Origin: Anaerolineales bacterium UBA6128 | GTDB lineage: Bacteria; Chloroflexota; Anaerolineae; UBA1429 | Assembly: GCA_002423325.1 (NCBI GenBank) | Contig: DIVQ01000242.1 | Location: forward strand, 1-16,571 | DNA length: 16,571 nt | Direction: 5' to 3' | Shown here: piece after piece, positions 5,575 to 13,537 of the stretch | How the letters are laid out: the number at the start of each line of letters is the position of its first letter | How positions within the stretch are numbered: position 1 is the stretch's first letter | Notes under the pieces: generated by a model | The model's input: only the letters and a program-made list of their open reading frames with translations | What the model was told of the DNA's origin: nothing | Databases searched by the model: none | Translations under genes and position numbers: made by a program

Positions 5575-7260
5575 GTGTCGCCACTTCCCTCGCTGCGCAG
5601 AACCCTGAGAGAGATCACGCGCACGCGCCGCATCACCCAAGTGCTGGCGCGCAACGGCCTGGGCATGCTGGCACAGACCATCGGCCTCGGCCGCGTGCTG
5701 CCGCGCCGTCGCAAGCGCGACGCGCAGACCGAGGCCCTCTCTACCCCGCAACGCGTGCGCCGCACGCTGGAAGAACTCGGCCCCACCTACATCAAGCTCG
5801 GCCAGATCCTGAGCACCCGCCCCGACCTGTTGCCCGGCGAATACATCACCGAGCTGGCCAAGCTGCTGGACGCCGCCCCGCCCGCGCCCACCGACGCGAT
5901 CATCGCCACCATCGAACGCGAACTCAAGAGCTCACTCGGCGAGCTATACGCCGACTTTCAGCGTGAACCGATCGCGTCGGCCTCTATCGGCCAGGTGCAC
6001 CGCGCCACGCTGCACGATGGCACGGCCGTGGTCGTCAAGGTGCAGCGCCCGGGCGTCGAAGAGACGATGCTGGCCGACCTCAGCATCTTGCGCACCCAGG
6101 TGCGCTTTTTGGAGGGGCGCTCCGAGGTCGTGCGCGCCTATGGGGTCCGCGACTTGGTGGAGGAGTTTGCACAGTCGCTGCGCGACGAGCTGGACTATAC
6201 CAACGAGGGGCGCAACGCCGACCAGCTCGGCCAGGCCCTCTCGGAAGAGGACGTACTGCTCCCGCGCGTCATCTGGGAGCGCACGACGCGCCGCGTGATC
6301 ACCCTCACCGCGCTGGAGGGCATCACGCTGGCCGACCTCGATGACCTTCGCGTGCGCGGCTATGATCTGCCCAGCATCGCCGATCGCATCGCGCGTCTCT
6401 ACCTGCACTCAGTGTTCGTCAGTGGCGCGTTTCACGCCGATCCACACCCGGCCAATATCATGGTGTGTGGCACGCGCATCGGCCTGGTCGACTTTGGCGT
6501 GGTGGGCTATCTGACGCCGCGCATGCGCGAGGACCTGGGCGACCTGCTCTTTTCGCTCGTGCAGCAGAATGCCGACGACATGGTGCACGTGATCATGCGC
6601 ATGGGCGCGGTAGGCGCCCAGTGCGACCGTCTCGGTCTGCGGCGCGCTATCGGCCACCTGCTGGTGCGCTACTATGGCGCATCGCTCGAGAGCATCCCGA
6701 TGGCCACCTTTCTGGTCGACGTGATGGGCGTGGCCTTCCGCTATCACGTGCGCCTGCCGTCCGACCTGGTGCTGATGACTCGCACGGTGCTCACCCTGGA
6801 AGGCGTGGCGCGCACGCTTGATCCAAACCTGGTCCTGACCCGCTACCTGGAGCCCTTTGTACGCGACCTGCTGCGCGATCGCCTCTCGCTGCGCCGCGCA
6901 GCGACCGAGACGATGAGCACGTTGCGCGAGCTGGAGGCGCTGGTGCATGTGTTGCCTCGTCGCCTCGACAGCCTGAGCGAACAGTTGGAGCAGGGCGACC
7001 TCACGCTCGGGGTGGATGTGCGCCGTACCGACCAGGCGCTGCGCAAGCTCGACGCCATCGCCAACCGCCTGGCTTTCAGCATCATTATCGCCGCCACGGT
7101 GCTGGGTTCCGCCCTGATCTTGACCGCCGGCCCGGGCGCGGCCACGTTTACGTTGCCCTTCACCGACCTCAGCATTCCCGTGGCCCAGATCGGCTTTGTG
7201 TTCGCCGGTCTCTTGGGCGCCTGGCTGCTGTTCTCGATTATCCGTTCAAAAGGGCTATAA
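5575..7260 (+). CDS. ABC1/UbiB (AarF)-type atypical protein kinase-like membrane protein
   Basis: A 561-aa protein of usual length for the UbiB/ADCK family of atypical kinases/ATPases linked to quinone and isoprenoid-lipid metabolism. Motifs in order: TYIKLGQILSTRPDLLP (KxGQ, Lys74-Gln77), the Ala-rich loop ASASIGQVHRA (134-144), the ATP-contact lysine in VVKVQRPG (Lys155), ELDYTNEGRNA with the ExD pair (Glu205, Asp207), FHADPHPANIM (catalytic loop 286-296, with Ala where most members have Gly) and LVDFGVVG (Asp306-Gly308). Two C-terminal hydrophobic segments (about 507-530 and 533-556) anchor it in the membrane. The GTG at 5575 has AAAGGA five bases upstream; a GTG at 5554 in the same frame lacks a good ribosome site. 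It follows the toxin gene by 75 bases and is probably an independent gene. Quinone head-group synthesis is not shown by its neighbours. Confidence 0.9.
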   Translation: MSPLPSLRRTLREITRTRRITQVLARNGLGMLAQTIGLGRVLPRRRKRDAQTEALSTPQRVRRTLEELGPTYIKLGQILSTRPDLLPGEYITELAKLLDAAPPAPTDAIIATIERELKSSLGELYADFQREPIASASIGQVHRATLHDGTAVVVKVQRPGVEETMLADLSILRTQVRFLEGRSEVVRAYGVRDLVEEFAQSLRDELDYTNEGRNADQLGQALSEEDVLLPRVIWERTTRRVITLTALEGITLADLDDLRVRGYDLPSIADRIARLYLHSVFVSGAFHADPHPANIMVCGTRIGLVDFGVVGYLTPRMREDLGDLLFSLVQQNADDMVHVIMRMGAVGAQCDRLGLRRAIGHLLVRYYGASLESIPMATFLVDVMGVAFRYHVRLPSDLVLMTRTVLTLEGVARTLDPNLVLTRYLEPFVRDLLRDRLSLRRAATETMSTLRELEALVHVLPRRLDSLSEQLEQGDLTLGVDVRRTDQALRKLDAIANRLAFSIIIAATVLGSALILTAGPGAATFTLPFTDLSIPVAQIGFVFAGLLGAWLLFSIIRSKGL

Positions 7261-7261
7261 T
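7231..7261 (+). promoter_or_regulatory. Candidate promoter for the epimerase gene
   Basis: A perfect TATAAT (7256-7261) overlaps the stop codon of the kinase-like gene. The best -35 is poor: TTCTCG at 7231-7236 with 19 bases of spacing. It could drive the epimerase gene with a leader of about 108 bases. The -35 weakness limits confidence. Confidence 0.35.
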
Positions 7262-7263
7262 GT

Positions 7264-7296
7264 GCGGGCCGCAGCGCGGATCGCACCGGGGCCCGC
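7264..7296. repeat. Inverted repeat in epimerase leader
   Basis: GCGGGCC (7264-7270) pairs with GGCCCGC (7290-7296) over a 19-base loop, immediately after the kinase-like gene. Without a T-run it is a weak terminator candidate or leader hairpin. The rest of 7297-7350 shows GC-rich sequence without a recognisable element. Confidence 0.35.
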
Positions 7297-7375
7297 TCAT
7301 CGACGTGCGGCGCACGGGGCGCGGCGACGCATCGTTCACGCCGCAGTCCTGATCTTGGCAAGAGGAGCATAGCGC

Positions 7376-8290
7376 ATGAAGGTCCTTGTCACAGGTGGAG
7401 CTGGCTTTATCGGTTCGCACGTCGTCGATGGCTGCCTCGCGGCCGGGCACGACGTGGTCGTGGTGGACGACCTCTCCACCGGCAAGCGCAGCAACCTTGA
7501 TCCACGCGCCCGCCTGCACGAAGCCGACCTGGTCGACCAGCCCGCCGTGGAGCGCATCGTGGCCGACGAGCGTCCGGAGGTGATCTGCCATCTGGCCGCC
7601 AAGGCCAACGTGCGCGAATCGATGGCCGAGCCAGTGCTGTACGCGCGCGTCAACATTCTGGGCTCACTGTCCGTGCTGGAGGCCGCGCGCAGATATGGCG
7701 TCCGCAAGGTGGTCTATGCCTCCACCGGCGGCGCCGTCTACGGCGAGCCCGAGTACCTGCCCGTCGACGAACAGCACCCCATCAAACCAGTCGATCCCTA
7801 CGGGGCGAGCAAGCACCACGTCGAACACTATCTGTTCATCTATGGTCTGCATTTTGGCGTCGACTATACCATCCTGCGCTACCCCAACGTCTACGGACCG
7901 CGTCAGGACCCCTTCGGCGAGGCCGGCGTGGTGGCAATCTGGACCGAGCGCATGCTGCACGGCAAAAAAGTCATCATAAACGGCTCGGGCGACCAACAGC
8001 GCGATTTCTGCTATGTGGGCGACGTCGCCCGCGGCAACGTCCTGGCGCTGACGCACGGCAGCCGTGAGATCTACAACCTCGGCACTGGCGTCGGCAGCTC
8101 GATCAACCAGGTCTATGCCCTGTTGCGAGAGGCCACCGGATACGAGGGCGCAGAGGTTCATGGACCCGCCAAGCAGGGCGAGGTGTTGCGCACCTGGCTC
8201 AACGTCGACAAGGCGCGCCAGGGGCTGGGCTGGGAGGCCCGGGTGCCATTGCGCGAGGGCCTGCAGATGACCGTGGACGCGTTCCGCTGA
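7376..8290 (+). CDS. NAD-dependent sugar-nucleotide epimerase/dehydratase (GalE-like, extended SDR)
   Basis: A 304-aa extended short-chain dehydrogenase. The NAD-binding motif GGAGFIGSHV (7-16) is followed by VVVVDDLSTG (27-36), where the aspartate after the second strand marks NAD preference. The catalytic set is Ser116/Thr117 in YASTGGAVYG plus Tyr142 and Lys146 in PYGASKHHVE (YxxxK). NVYGPRQDPFGEAGVV and DQQRDFCYVGDVARG are the sugar-nucleotide binding landmarks of GalE-like enzymes. The length is close to the roughly 310 aa of archaeal/bacterial GalE-like epimerases. GAGGAG eight bases before the ATG supports the start. It likely interconverts UDP-glucose and UDP-galactose or a similar nucleotide sugar for envelope polysaccharide; no glycosyltransferase neighbours confirm that, and a related UDP-sugar 4-epimerase or dehydratase is equally possible. 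Confidence 0.9.
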   Translation: MKVLVTGGAGFIGSHVVDGCLAAGHDVVVVDDLSTGKRSNLDPRARLHEADLVDQPAVERIVADERPEVICHLAAKANVRESMAEPVLYARVNILGSLSVLEAARRYGVRKVVYASTGGAVYGEPEYLPVDEQHPIKPVDPYGASKHHVEHYLFIYGLHFGVDYTILRYPNVYGPRQDPFGEAGVVAIWTERMLHGKKVIINGSGDQQRDFCYVGDVARGNVLALTHGSREIYNLGTGVGSSINQVYALLREATGYEGAEVHGPAKQGEVLRTWLNVDKARQGLGWEARVPLREGLQMTVDAFR

Positions 8291-8325
8291 TGCATCCCTC
8301 AACCTGTACGACGGCGCAATGGCGC

Positions 8326-8415
8326 GCCGCATGCCAATGCGGCACCGCGCGCGCAGTGCAGGGCTGGACCGCCGCAGGCCAGTGCGGCACTCAACGAGCG
8401 CGCCAGAGCCGGACC
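8326..8415. repeat. 45-bp tandem repeat forming twin hairpins upstream of the helicase gene
   Basis: Two adjacent 45-bp units (8326-8370 and 8371-8415) match at about 32 of 45 positions, and their first 20 bases match at 18. Each begins with its own hairpin: GCCGCAT-GCCA-ATGCGGC (8326-8343) and GCCGCA-GGCCAG-TGCGGC (8371-8388). They lie between the epimerase stop and the preferred helicase start. The spacing is a multiple of three and the reading frame is open through it, so an N-terminal coding extension with a 15-residue repeat cannot be fully excluded. Confidence 0.65.
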
Positions 8416-8435
8416 GCGCGCCGCGGTCGCATCCG

Positions 8436-11246
8436 ATGACGCAAGCTGCCGCGCCCCCCTCCGTGCCCGACCTGCTCGCGGCCATCGCCCGCCACATGGG
8501 CGTCGAACAGGGCCAGCAGATTGTGCACGTGGAGACACTTGAGGGCGTTGCCCCCACGTACGCCCAGCCGTCGCCGCCTCTACCCGAGGCACTGGCGCGT
8601 TGCCTGCCGCTCCTGGGCATGGATCAGCTCTATACCCACCAGGTCGAGGCCATCGAGCGGGTGCGCAACGGAGAGAACATCGTCGTGGTCACAGCCACGT
8701 CGAGCGGCAAGACACTCTGCTACAACCTGCCCGTCATCGAGCGCCTCCTGGCCGATCCCGGCACGCGTGCGCTGTACCTCTACCCCATCAACGCTTTGGT
8801 CAATGACCAGCTCAAGAGCCTGTTCCGCATTAACCTGGGGCTGGGCAGAGAGGCCGTCAGTGTCGCGCGCTACACCGGTTCGCTGGAAAGCGATCAGCGC
8901 AAGGCGGTGCGCGAGCGTCAACCCAGCATCGTGCTGACCAACCCAGAGATGCTGCACCTCAGCTTCTTGCTCTGGCACGACCGCTGGGAAGCGCTCTGGC
9001 GCAACCTGCGCTACATCGTGCTGGACGAGGTGCACACCTACCGCGGCGTTTTTGGCTCCAATATGGCGCAACTGGTGCGGCGTGTGCTGCGGATGGCCGC
9101 GCACTATGGCGCAGCGCCGCAGTTCATCTGCTGCTCAGCCACGATTGCGAACCCGGGCGAGTTGGCCGAGCGCCTGACAGGCCGGCCTTTCAGCGTCATC
9201 GACCGCGATGGCTCCGGTCGGCAACGCCGCTATTTCGTGCTCTGGAACCCACTGCTGCAACAGGACGACCCATCAGGTCTGCGCCGCTCGCACACAGCCG
9301 AAGCCGTGGCGTTGCTGCAGCAATGCGTGAGCGCGCACTATAACACCATCGTCTTTGCGCGCGCCCGCGGCCTGACTGAGCGCATGCTGCGGATGGCGAA
9401 CGGCACCGGCGACGGCGCGCAAGCGGACACCCCCGCCGACCTGCGCATCAGCGCCTATCGTGCGGGCTACCTGGCCGAGGAGCGCGAAGAGATCGAGAAC
9501 CGACTCAAATCGGGCGAGCTCCAGGGGGTCATTACGACCAACGCCCTTGAACTCGGCATCGACATCGGCAACCTCGACGCCGCCATCATCGCCGGCTACC
9601 CGGGCACGATCATGTCGACCTGGCAGCAGGCCGGTCGCGCTGGCCGCCGCGATCGTGAGGCGCTGATCTTGCTGGTGGCCTCACAGAACCCGCTCGACCA
9701 GTATTTTATGCACCATCCGCAGGTGTTCTTTGCCCAGTCGCACGAAGTGGCCATCATTGACGAGGAGAACCCCTACATTCGGCTCAAGCACCTGCTGTGC
9801 GCCGCTCGCGAGCTGCCCTTGACGTCGGATGAAGTCGCGGCCATGCCACCCACCACGGCGGATACGCTCAAGGAGTTGCAGGCTGCCGAACTGCTGGTGC
9901 CCGATGCGCATAATCAGGGGCTGACCTTTCGAAAGAGCCGCCGTGAGGTGCACTTTTCGGTCTCGTTGCGCGCCGCCAGCCACGAGACCTTCCAGATCCT
10001 GAACGAGCAACGCGTCGAGATCGGCACGATCGAGCCGCCCAACGTCTACCGCGAGGCGCACCCCGGCGCCATCTACCAGCACGGTGAGGACAGCTACCGC
10101 GTGACCTACCTCGACCGCGCGCGCCACCTTGTGCGCGTGCGCGATGAGGCGCTGCCGCACTATACCCGCGCCAGCAGCACCAGCACCCTGCACGTGGAGC
10201 AAGAGTACGCGCGCCAGACGCTGGACGCCGGTGGAACGCCCGTCGTTGTGGCGCTGGGCGACGTGGTCATCAGGGAGACCATCGTCGGATATCAGGAGCT
10301 GACCCTAGGCAACAACGAGATGGTGCGGCGGGTCAACCTGGACCATCCGCTCAGTATCGTCTTGCACACCACGGCGATGTGGATCACTGTGCCGTCCGAG
10401 TGGCGCGCCCTGTTCCCCCCACCCGCCGAGAACGAGAGCACCGGCGAGCAGGATGAGACGTCTGAGCCTTTCGAGGCCGGGCTGCACGCCATCAACCACC
10501 TCATGACGGGCGTCATGCCCCTGCTGGTGATGTGCGACCGTCGCGATATCGACGGCTATCATCACACGCTCCACCCCGACCTGGGAACGCCTGCCGTCTT
10601 TGTCTACGATGCCTACGAGGGCGGCCTGGGCCTGGCCGAGATCGCCTACCAGCGTGCCGGCGAGCTGTTGCGGCTGGCCTGCGATACCGTCACACGCTGC
10701 GCCTGCCAGGCTGGCTGTCCGGCCTGCATCCAGTCAGGCGTATGCCGCCTGCGCAACACGTCGCTGGACAAGCGGGCGGCAATCGCGCTGTTGCGTGCAT
10801 TGACGGCCCCCGAGGCGCTCGCGGGAACGGGCATGGATGAGGCTGCCCGACCAGTGTCCGCGCGGGAGGCCACAGCGACAGCGTTCACCGCCGCACCGAG
10901 CGTCGACCCGCGCGCCTTGGGTCGCCAGCGCGCCCTGCGCGACATCCTGGAGTACACCCGCCAACGCACGGTGTACGAGCACGTCACGGCCGACACAGCC
11001 GGCGCGCCGCAGTCCGACGAGCGGCAGACGCCGCCCGCCCAGCCCGACACACCGTCCTACGCGGTGGGAGACCTGGTCGAACAGGCGCCCTACGGCCGGG
11101 GCCAGGTGCTGGAGGTGAGCCAGGAGGGCAGCAAGCAGATCGTGGTGGTGAGGTTCAGCAACCGGGGTCTGGTGCGTAAAGTGGATCCTGCCAGGGCGCG
11201 CCTGCGACTGCTGCGCTCCGCAGGGGCAAGGCCGGACGAGCGCTAG
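8436..11246 (+). CDS. MrfA/YprA-type SF2 DEAD/DEAH helicase with DUF1998 and a UvrD-like C-terminal Tudor domain
   Basis: A 936-aa protein of the COG1205 type, whose bacterial member MrfA acts in mitomycin-type DNA repair. SF2 motifs in order: motif I ATSSGKT (87-93), motif II DEVH (197-200), motif III SAT (234-236), motif V TTNALELGIDIG, motif VI QQAGRAGRR (about 397-405). The DUF1998 region near 700-790 includes FVYDAYEGGLGLAE and the metal-binding-type cluster C755, C757, C761, C764 and C770. Residues 875-928 read VGDLVEQAPYGRGQVLEV and then VRFSNRGLVRKVDPARARL, resembling the Tudor-like domain at the end of UvrD/PcrA, which is unusual here and lengthens the protein beyond MrfA's roughly 750. 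The ATG at 8436 was chosen because homology-like sequence begins there; no candidate start, including the ATG at 8319, has a clear Shine-Dalgarno. The gene ends nine bases from the convergent membrane-protein gene. Confidence 0.88.
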   Translation: MTQAAAPPSVPDLLAAIARHMGVEQGQQIVHVETLEGVAPTYAQPSPPLPEALARCLPLLGMDQLYTHQVEAIERVRNGENIVVVTATSSGKTLCYNLPVIERLLADPGTRALYLYPINALVNDQLKSLFRINLGLGREAVSVARYTGSLESDQRKAVRERQPSIVLTNPEMLHLSFLLWHDRWEALWRNLRYIVLDEVHTYRGVFGSNMAQLVRRVLRMAAHYGAAPQFICCSATIANPGELAERLTGRPFSVIDRDGSGRQRRYFVLWNPLLQQDDPSGLRRSHTAEAVALLQQCVSAHYNTIVFARARGLTERMLRMANGTGDGAQADTPADLRISAYRAGYLAEEREEIENRLKSGELQGVITTNALELGIDIGNLDAAIIAGYPGTIMSTWQQAGRAGRRDREALILLVASQNPLDQYFMHHPQVFFAQSHEVAIIDEENPYIRLKHLLCAARELPLTSDEVAAMPPTTADTLKELQAAELLVPDAHNQGLTFRKSRREVHFSVSLRAASHETFQILNEQRVEIGTIEPPNVYREAHPGAIYQHGEDSYRVTYLDRARHLVRVRDEALPHYTRASSTSTLHVEQEYARQTLDAGGTPVVVALGDVVIRETIVGYQELTLGNNEMVRRVNLDHPLSIVLHTTAMWITVPSEWRALFPPPAENESTGEQDETSEPFEAGLHAINHLMTGVMPLLVMCDRRDIDGYHHTLHPDLGTPAVFVYDAYEGGLGLAEIAYQRAGELLRLACDTVTRCACQAGCPACIQSGVCRLRNTSLDKRAAIALLRALTAPEALAGTGMDEAARPVSAREATATAFTAAPSVDPRALGRQRALRDILEYTRQRTVYEHVTADTAGAPQSDERQTPPAQPDTPSYAVGDLVEQAPYGRGQVLEVSQEGSKQIVVVRFSNRGLVRKVDPARARLRLLRSAGARPDER

Positions 11247-11255
11247 ACGACGCCC

Positions 11256-11693
11256 TCAGGGGTTGCGAGTCTCTGTTTGTGGCGGGCAGGCGCGCGAGGC
11301 CAGCCGTAGCGCCAACCCTAACAGCAGCAGCCCCACGCCATCAAACAGGATAAAGCGCGTGGCGCTGCCGCGCAGCAGCGCATAGCCGGCCGGGACGGTT
11401 CTGAGCAGCAATGTCTCGCCCACCAGGCCGATGCCCTGCATCACCAACGCCTCGATGAGCGACGTGCGGTGTCGGCGCGGATGCCAGAGGGCCACCGCAT
11501 AGGGCACATTCCACATCAGGAACAGCACGCCCATGCCGCGCACCAACGCCTCGCCGGGGACCCCGGGAACCTCAAAACCGGGCGCATAGCGCGCGGGCTG
11601 CGCCAGGAACGCGACAGCACACTGCACGTTCCAGGCCAACACCGGCGCGATCGCGCTCCGCGCCCACCACAGGCTCAGCCCTGTCCTGCGCAT
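11256..11693 (-). CDS. Small four-helix membrane protein, unknown function
   Basis: A 145-aa protein not assigned to a family. Four hydrophobic segments are visible at about residues 10-32, 48-70, 83-103 and 109-131, with Arg-rich loops such as WHPRRHRTS between the second and third. The C-terminus ends in a short polar tail (PPQTETRNP). GVLFLMWNVPYAVALWHP and VGETLLLR have the feel of a conserved membrane family but I cannot name it. The ATG at 11693 has a G-run upstream (weak ribosome site), and the nearer ATG at 11704 is out of frame with an immediate stop. It is the last gene of the minus-strand run, 28 bases after the ECF-S-like gene, so it is probably co-transcribed. The stop lies nine bases from the helicase stop; I see no clear terminator hairpin between them. 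Confidence 0.7.
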   Translation of the reverse strand: MRRTGLSLWWARSAIAPVLAWNVQCAVAFLAQPARYAPGFEVPGVPGEALVRGMGVLFLMWNVPYAVALWHPRRHRTSLIEALVMQGIGLVGETLLLRTVPAGYALLRGSATRFILFDGVGLLLLGLALRLASRACPPQTETRNP

Positions 11694-11721
11694 CAGCCCC
11701 CCATGCGCCTGCCCACGGCGC

Positions 11722-12279
11722 CTATGCGTCGCGTTTGCGACCCCGCGTCACCAGCCAGGTTGTGCCCTGGGCCAGCAGCCCTCCGGCCAACGCGGTCGCC
11801 AGTTGCGGCCAGCGCATCATCACGGCCAGGCTCTGCGGGATCAGTACCGCGTTTGCGCCGGCAGCGCTTGTCAGAGTGATCGGCGCGCGCTGCAGCAAGG
11901 CCACGGCGCCCGACAGCAGTGCAAACTTGAGCACGGCGCCCGCTACCAGCGCCACGCCGGCGCCCTGCCTGCGCATTGCGCTGTAGACGCTCACCAGCGT
12001 GGCGTTACCGAGCGCGATAAACGGGATCATCACCACCATCGGCAGTGGCAGCACGCCGCGCAGGGCGCCGCCGAGCGGCGTGATGATGCCCAGGATGAGA
12101 GCCTGTGGCAGCCCCACCCAATAGGCCGTGAGCAGAAGCAACGCATTGATCAGCACGCCGGTCACCGCTTGTGGCCAGCCAAAACTGATCACCAGCAGCG
12201 CCACGGCGATCGCCGCGAATAGTCCAAGCACCTTGACAATGGGTCCGCGGTCGGCGAGGGTCGTTTCGCAGGCTTGCAT
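11722..12279 (-). CDS. ECF-transporter S-component-like membrane protein of the hydrogenase operon
   Basis: A 185-aa polytopic membrane protein with about six hydrophobic segments (roughly 15-35, 38-58, 60-78, 83-105, 108-128, 150-175). IITPLGGALRGVLPLPMVVMIPFIALGN at 66-93 is reminiscent of the conserved core of S-component-like proteins that accompany [FeFe] hydrogenase genes in anaerobes. If it is an S-component it would bind a small molecule (vitamin or metal cofactor precursor) but no energy-coupling A or T subunits are present in the window. The ATG at 12279 has GGGAG at a good distance; the adjacent GTG at 12282 is less likely. It follows the phosphatase gene by 82 bases; a TACAAT near 12313-12318 on this strand lacks a good -35, so co-transcription is favoured. 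Function is inferred only from context. Confidence 0.65.
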   Translation of the reverse strand: MQACETTLADRGPIVKVLGLFAAIAVALLVISFGWPQAVTGVLINALLLLTAYWVGLPQALILGIITPLGGALRGVLPLPMVVMIPFIALGNATLVSVYSAMRRQGAGVALVAGAVLKFALLSGAVALLQRAPITLTSAAGANAVLIPQSLAVMMRWPQLATALAGGLLAQGTTWLVTRGRKRDA

Positions 12280-12361
12280 CACTATCTCCCTGTTATCATG
12301 CTACCGTGTATCATTGTAGCCGCGCTCTGCCTGGCACGCCACGACGTATGTCGCACCCGGG

Positions 12362-13537
12362 CTAGATATACTCCTCGGTCACCCGCTTCTGCCGTCGCTT
12401 CAGATCGCGCACGATCTGGCGGATGTACATATGCCGCATCGGCTGCCCACGAATCACGTCCGCAACCTGGTTGGGGTTGAGCGCCATCCCCACGATCAGA
12501 TGGATGTCGTCCGCCGAAAGCAGGATGCGCGCCAGCTGCGTGGCCGCATCCGAGTCGTGCGGCAAATCGCGCGTCGACTCGGCCTTTTCCAGCAGCTCTG
12601 CAGTCTTGCCGAGCGTCAGGATGCCCTCGGTCACGAGGTCTACGCCCTCCAACCGGGCCACCGGCGGCGTGCCCTGCTTGCGAGGCCCTTCGCCGTGCCG
12701 CTGGCTGGGGCGCACCCATTCCACCTTGAGTTCGCGTCCCAGTACTCGGGCTGCCATCTGCGCCGTAGTGCCGCCGCAGATCGCCTTGAGCCCCCTGCCC
12801 TCCATCAGTTTGGTCACCGCCCGCGCATCGTCTTCCTTGTTGGCGGGCGGGCCCGTCAGGATGGTGGCCGCGACCGCCGGACGCACCCGCATCGCAATGG
12901 CCGATGCGTCGTCGCCCGGCTTGCCATCGTACAACTTGAGGCAGGTCGTGGTCAACGCGTGAATCAGCTCGTACGCATCGCAATTGGTACCAGCCCACCG
13001 CTCCACCGAGACCGCGATATTCTGCCAGCCCCAGCCCAGGCGGTAGAGCTTGCCGACGCCGGCATGCTCGTAACCATCGCTCACGATCACCATATAGTCG
13101 CCGACCTGCAGGTCAAACTCGGCCTCACGAACCTTGCGCCCGTTGATCGTGCGCTCGCGCGCCTCGATCGGCAGCAGCTTGTTGCCGCGCACTACGATGA
13201 GGGGCGGACTGTCGTATTCGACCACGTACGCCTCGCGCCCACGCACCACTTTGATCATCGCAAAGGTAGCATAAGCCAGCTTGCGCACCTGACACTCGGG
13301 CAGGGTGCTGGCCAACGTCTCGATCACGTCCTCAACGTGCGCACCCTCCTTGAACATCGTGGAGGCGATCTGCGCCGTGAGCGTTGAGAGAATGTTGGCC
13401 TTGACGCCGCTGCCCAGGCCATCCGACAGCACAGCGATGAACGACGTCGGCGTAGAGCCGATGTCGACCGTATCACCACACAACTCTTCGCCGGCTTTGG
13501 AGAGCGTTCTGGAGGCGTACTCGACGACTTGTCTCAC
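12362..13537 (-). CDS. SpoIIE/PP2C-type serine phosphatase with uncharacterised C-terminal domain
   Basis: A 391-aa protein. Residues 1-220 form a SpoIIE-type PP2C phosphatase domain: metal-binding Asp22 in CGDTVDIG, Asp39 in LSDGLGSGVKAN, Asp154 in IVSDGYEHAG and Asp209/Asp210 in GKPGDDASAIAM. Phosphatases of this class dephosphorylate serine/threonine, often on anti-sigma antagonists. Residues 225-391 are a separate domain with ICGGTTAQMAARVLG, PPVARLEGVDLVTEGILTLG and LLSADDIHLIVGMALNP, ending in a basic tail (LKRRQKR); I do not recognise its function. The GTG at 13537 overlaps the stop of the sensory hydrogenase gene by four bases (GTGA), with AAGGG upstream, so the two are translationally coupled. 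A matched pair of sensor and phosphatase is implied. No cognate kinase or sigma factor lies within the window. Confidence 0.88.
   Translation of the reverse strand: MRQVVEYASRTLSKAGEELCGDTVDIGSTPTSFIAVLSDGLGSGVKANILSTLTAQIASTMFKEGAHVEDVIETLASTLPECQVRKLAYATFAMIKVVRGREAYVVEYDSPPLIVVRGNKLLPIEARERTINGRKVREAEFDLQVGDYMVIVSDGYEHAGVGKLYRLGWGWQNIAVSVERWAGTNCDAYELIHALTTTCLKLYDGKPGDDASAIAMRVRPAVAATILTGPPANKEDDARAVTKLMEGRGLKAICGGTTAQMAARVLGRELKVEWVRPSQRHGEGPRKQGTPPVARLEGVDLVTEGILTLGKTAELLEKAESTRDLPHDSDAATQLARILLSADDIHLIVGMALNPNQVADVIRGQPMRHMYIRQIVRDLKRRQKRVTEEYI

Noticed and set aside
8319..8435. Helicase start at ATG 8319
   Set aside because: The extra 39 residues are Arg/Ser/Pro-rich and come from the hairpin repeat region; no Shine-Dalgarno precedes it. 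Not fully excluded, since the 8436 start also lacks a clear ribosome site.
11244..11300. Bidirectional terminator between the convergent helicase and membrane-protein genes
   Set aside because: Only very short stems such as CCC-TCA-GGG are present and no T-run is seen on either strand.
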